Source of the DNA: a bacterium
GTDB taxonomy: Bacteria > JAMCPX01
NCBI GenBank assembly: GCA_021800575.1
Contig: JAJYYW010000107.1
Span: 1 to 5,761 of the forward strand
Length of the DNA stretch: 5,761 bases
Direction of reading: 5' to 3'
Shown: piece after piece, positions 5,304 through 5,761 of the stretch
Layout of the letters: each line of letters opens with the position of its first letter
Numbering within the stretch: the stretch's first letter is position 1
Translations under genes and position numbers: made by a program
Notes under the pieces: generated by a model
Databases searched by the model: none
Seen by the model: the letters and a program-made list of their open reading frames with translations, nothing else
Told to the model about the DNA's origin: nothing

Positions 5304-5761
5304 GGTTACTCCTTATCTTGAGAGAGGGTGGAATCTGTTCCCCCCGTATAAGATCCGCGTTCGTTTCCCGCGCCCGCACAACATGATAGTCCCTGCCGTC
5401 CACCATCACCTCCGCGACCCGCCGGCGTGAGTTGTAGTTGGATGACATGGAAAAACCGTATGCACCGGCGCTCATGAGGGCTATGAGCCCGCCCTGCTCC
5501 AACAGCGGCAGCTCCCTGTCATGTGCGAAGAAGTCCCCGGATTCACAGATCGGACCCACGACATCCTGCTTGAACAGCTTCGAACGTGTCTTTTTTACAG
5601 GGAGTATTTCGTGATACGCATCATAAAAACTCGGCCGTATTAAATCGTTCATGCCCGCATCGACAATCATAAATTTTTTCATTCCGTTCTCTTTTCTGTA
5701 TAGCACCTTTGCCGCAAGAATACCAGCGTTGCCGACGAGGACCCTGCCCGGTTCGAGGATG
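5296..5761 (-). CDS. lysA: Diaminopimelate decarboxylase, C-terminal part (5' end beyond the right edge)
   Basis: LysA is a PLP-dependent fold-III decarboxylase converting meso-DAP to L-lysine. The visible 154 residues are the last third or so of a protein usually about 410-420 long. The frame runs through the window edge, beginning ILEPGRVLVGNAG (1-13 of the visible part), the substrate/PLP-phosphate region EPGR. It continues FMIVDAGMNDLIRP (30-43), YDAYHEI (46-52), GPICESGDFF (69-78) with the catalytic Cys72 that completes the partner subunit's site, and SAGAYGFSMSSNYN with Tyr101 contacting PLP. The CESGD and DAGMNDLIRP strings distinguish it from arginine or ornithine decarboxylases. A GTG at 5706 is an internal Val, not a start. 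The stop overlaps the dapF start by 8 bases, placing lysA first among the visible genes of the cluster. The barrel domain with the PLP lysine is outside the window. Confidence 0.96.
   Translation of the reverse strand, partial: ILEPGRVLVGNAGILAAKVLYRKENGMKKFMIVDAGMNDLIRPSFYDAYHEILPVKKTRSKLFKQDVVGPICESGDFFAHDRELPLLEQGGLIALMSAGAYGFSMSSNYNSRRRVAEVMVDGRDYHVVRARETNADLIRGEQIPPSLKIRSNHG

Noticed and set aside
4410..5430. Two long plus-strand frames opposite dapF
   Set aside because: They are mirror frames of a gene with intact catalytic motifs, with no ribosome site or domain signal.

Overview
The window is a GC-rich bacterial segment with all genes on the minus strand, packed end to end. It appears to hold two transcription units. 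Read in the direction of transcription (right to left), the first is a lysine/diaminopimelate cluster, lysA (3' part only) - dapF - dapA - dapB (5761 to 2761). Each of its three junctions is an 8-base overlap of stop and start. After a 156-base gap comes a second unit (2604 to 1): two dissimilar acyl-CoA dehydrogenase (ACAD) genes, followed by the 5' end of a gene for an encapsulin-associated ferritin (EncFtn family), which runs off the left edge.

The dap genes supply consecutive and flanking steps of lysine and cell-wall DAP synthesis. DapA condenses pyruvate with aspartate semialdehyde, DapB reduces the product, DapF epimerises LL-DAP to meso-DAP, and LysA decarboxylates meso-DAP to lysine. 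The middle steps (DapL, or DapD/C/E) are not in the window. The gene order, the ACADs and the EncFtn suggest an anaerobic or facultative Gram-negative lineage such as Desulfobacterota or Nitrospirota. This is inference; no taxonomic marker is present.

The most interesting part is the second unit. The upstream ACAD (1507-2604) keeps the motifs that bind the ADP half of FAD (RxxFG, QILGGHG) but has lost the flavin/substrate motifs (TEPxxGSD, WxT) and ends just after the catalytic-Glu position. The downstream ACAD (258-1496) is the mirror image: TEPGFGSD, FVTGG and a catalytic Glu in FEGT are present, but the RxxFG and QxxGGxG motifs are lost. This complementary loss is what a heteromeric (alpha2beta2) ACAD with one composite site per alpha-beta pair would look like, as known for the actinobacterial steroid-degrading FadE/ChsE pairs. 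The EncFtn gene follows with an 11-base gap, and its Shine-Dalgarno sequence overlaps the ACAD stop codon, so a nanocompartment iron-storage cargo appears to be co-expressed with this flavoenzyme.

The gap at 2605-2760 contains a plausible sigma70-type promoter for the second unit, an inverted repeat just upstream of its -35 box, and a weak terminator-like hairpin after dapB. I see no RNA genes, mobile elements or CRISPR arrays.
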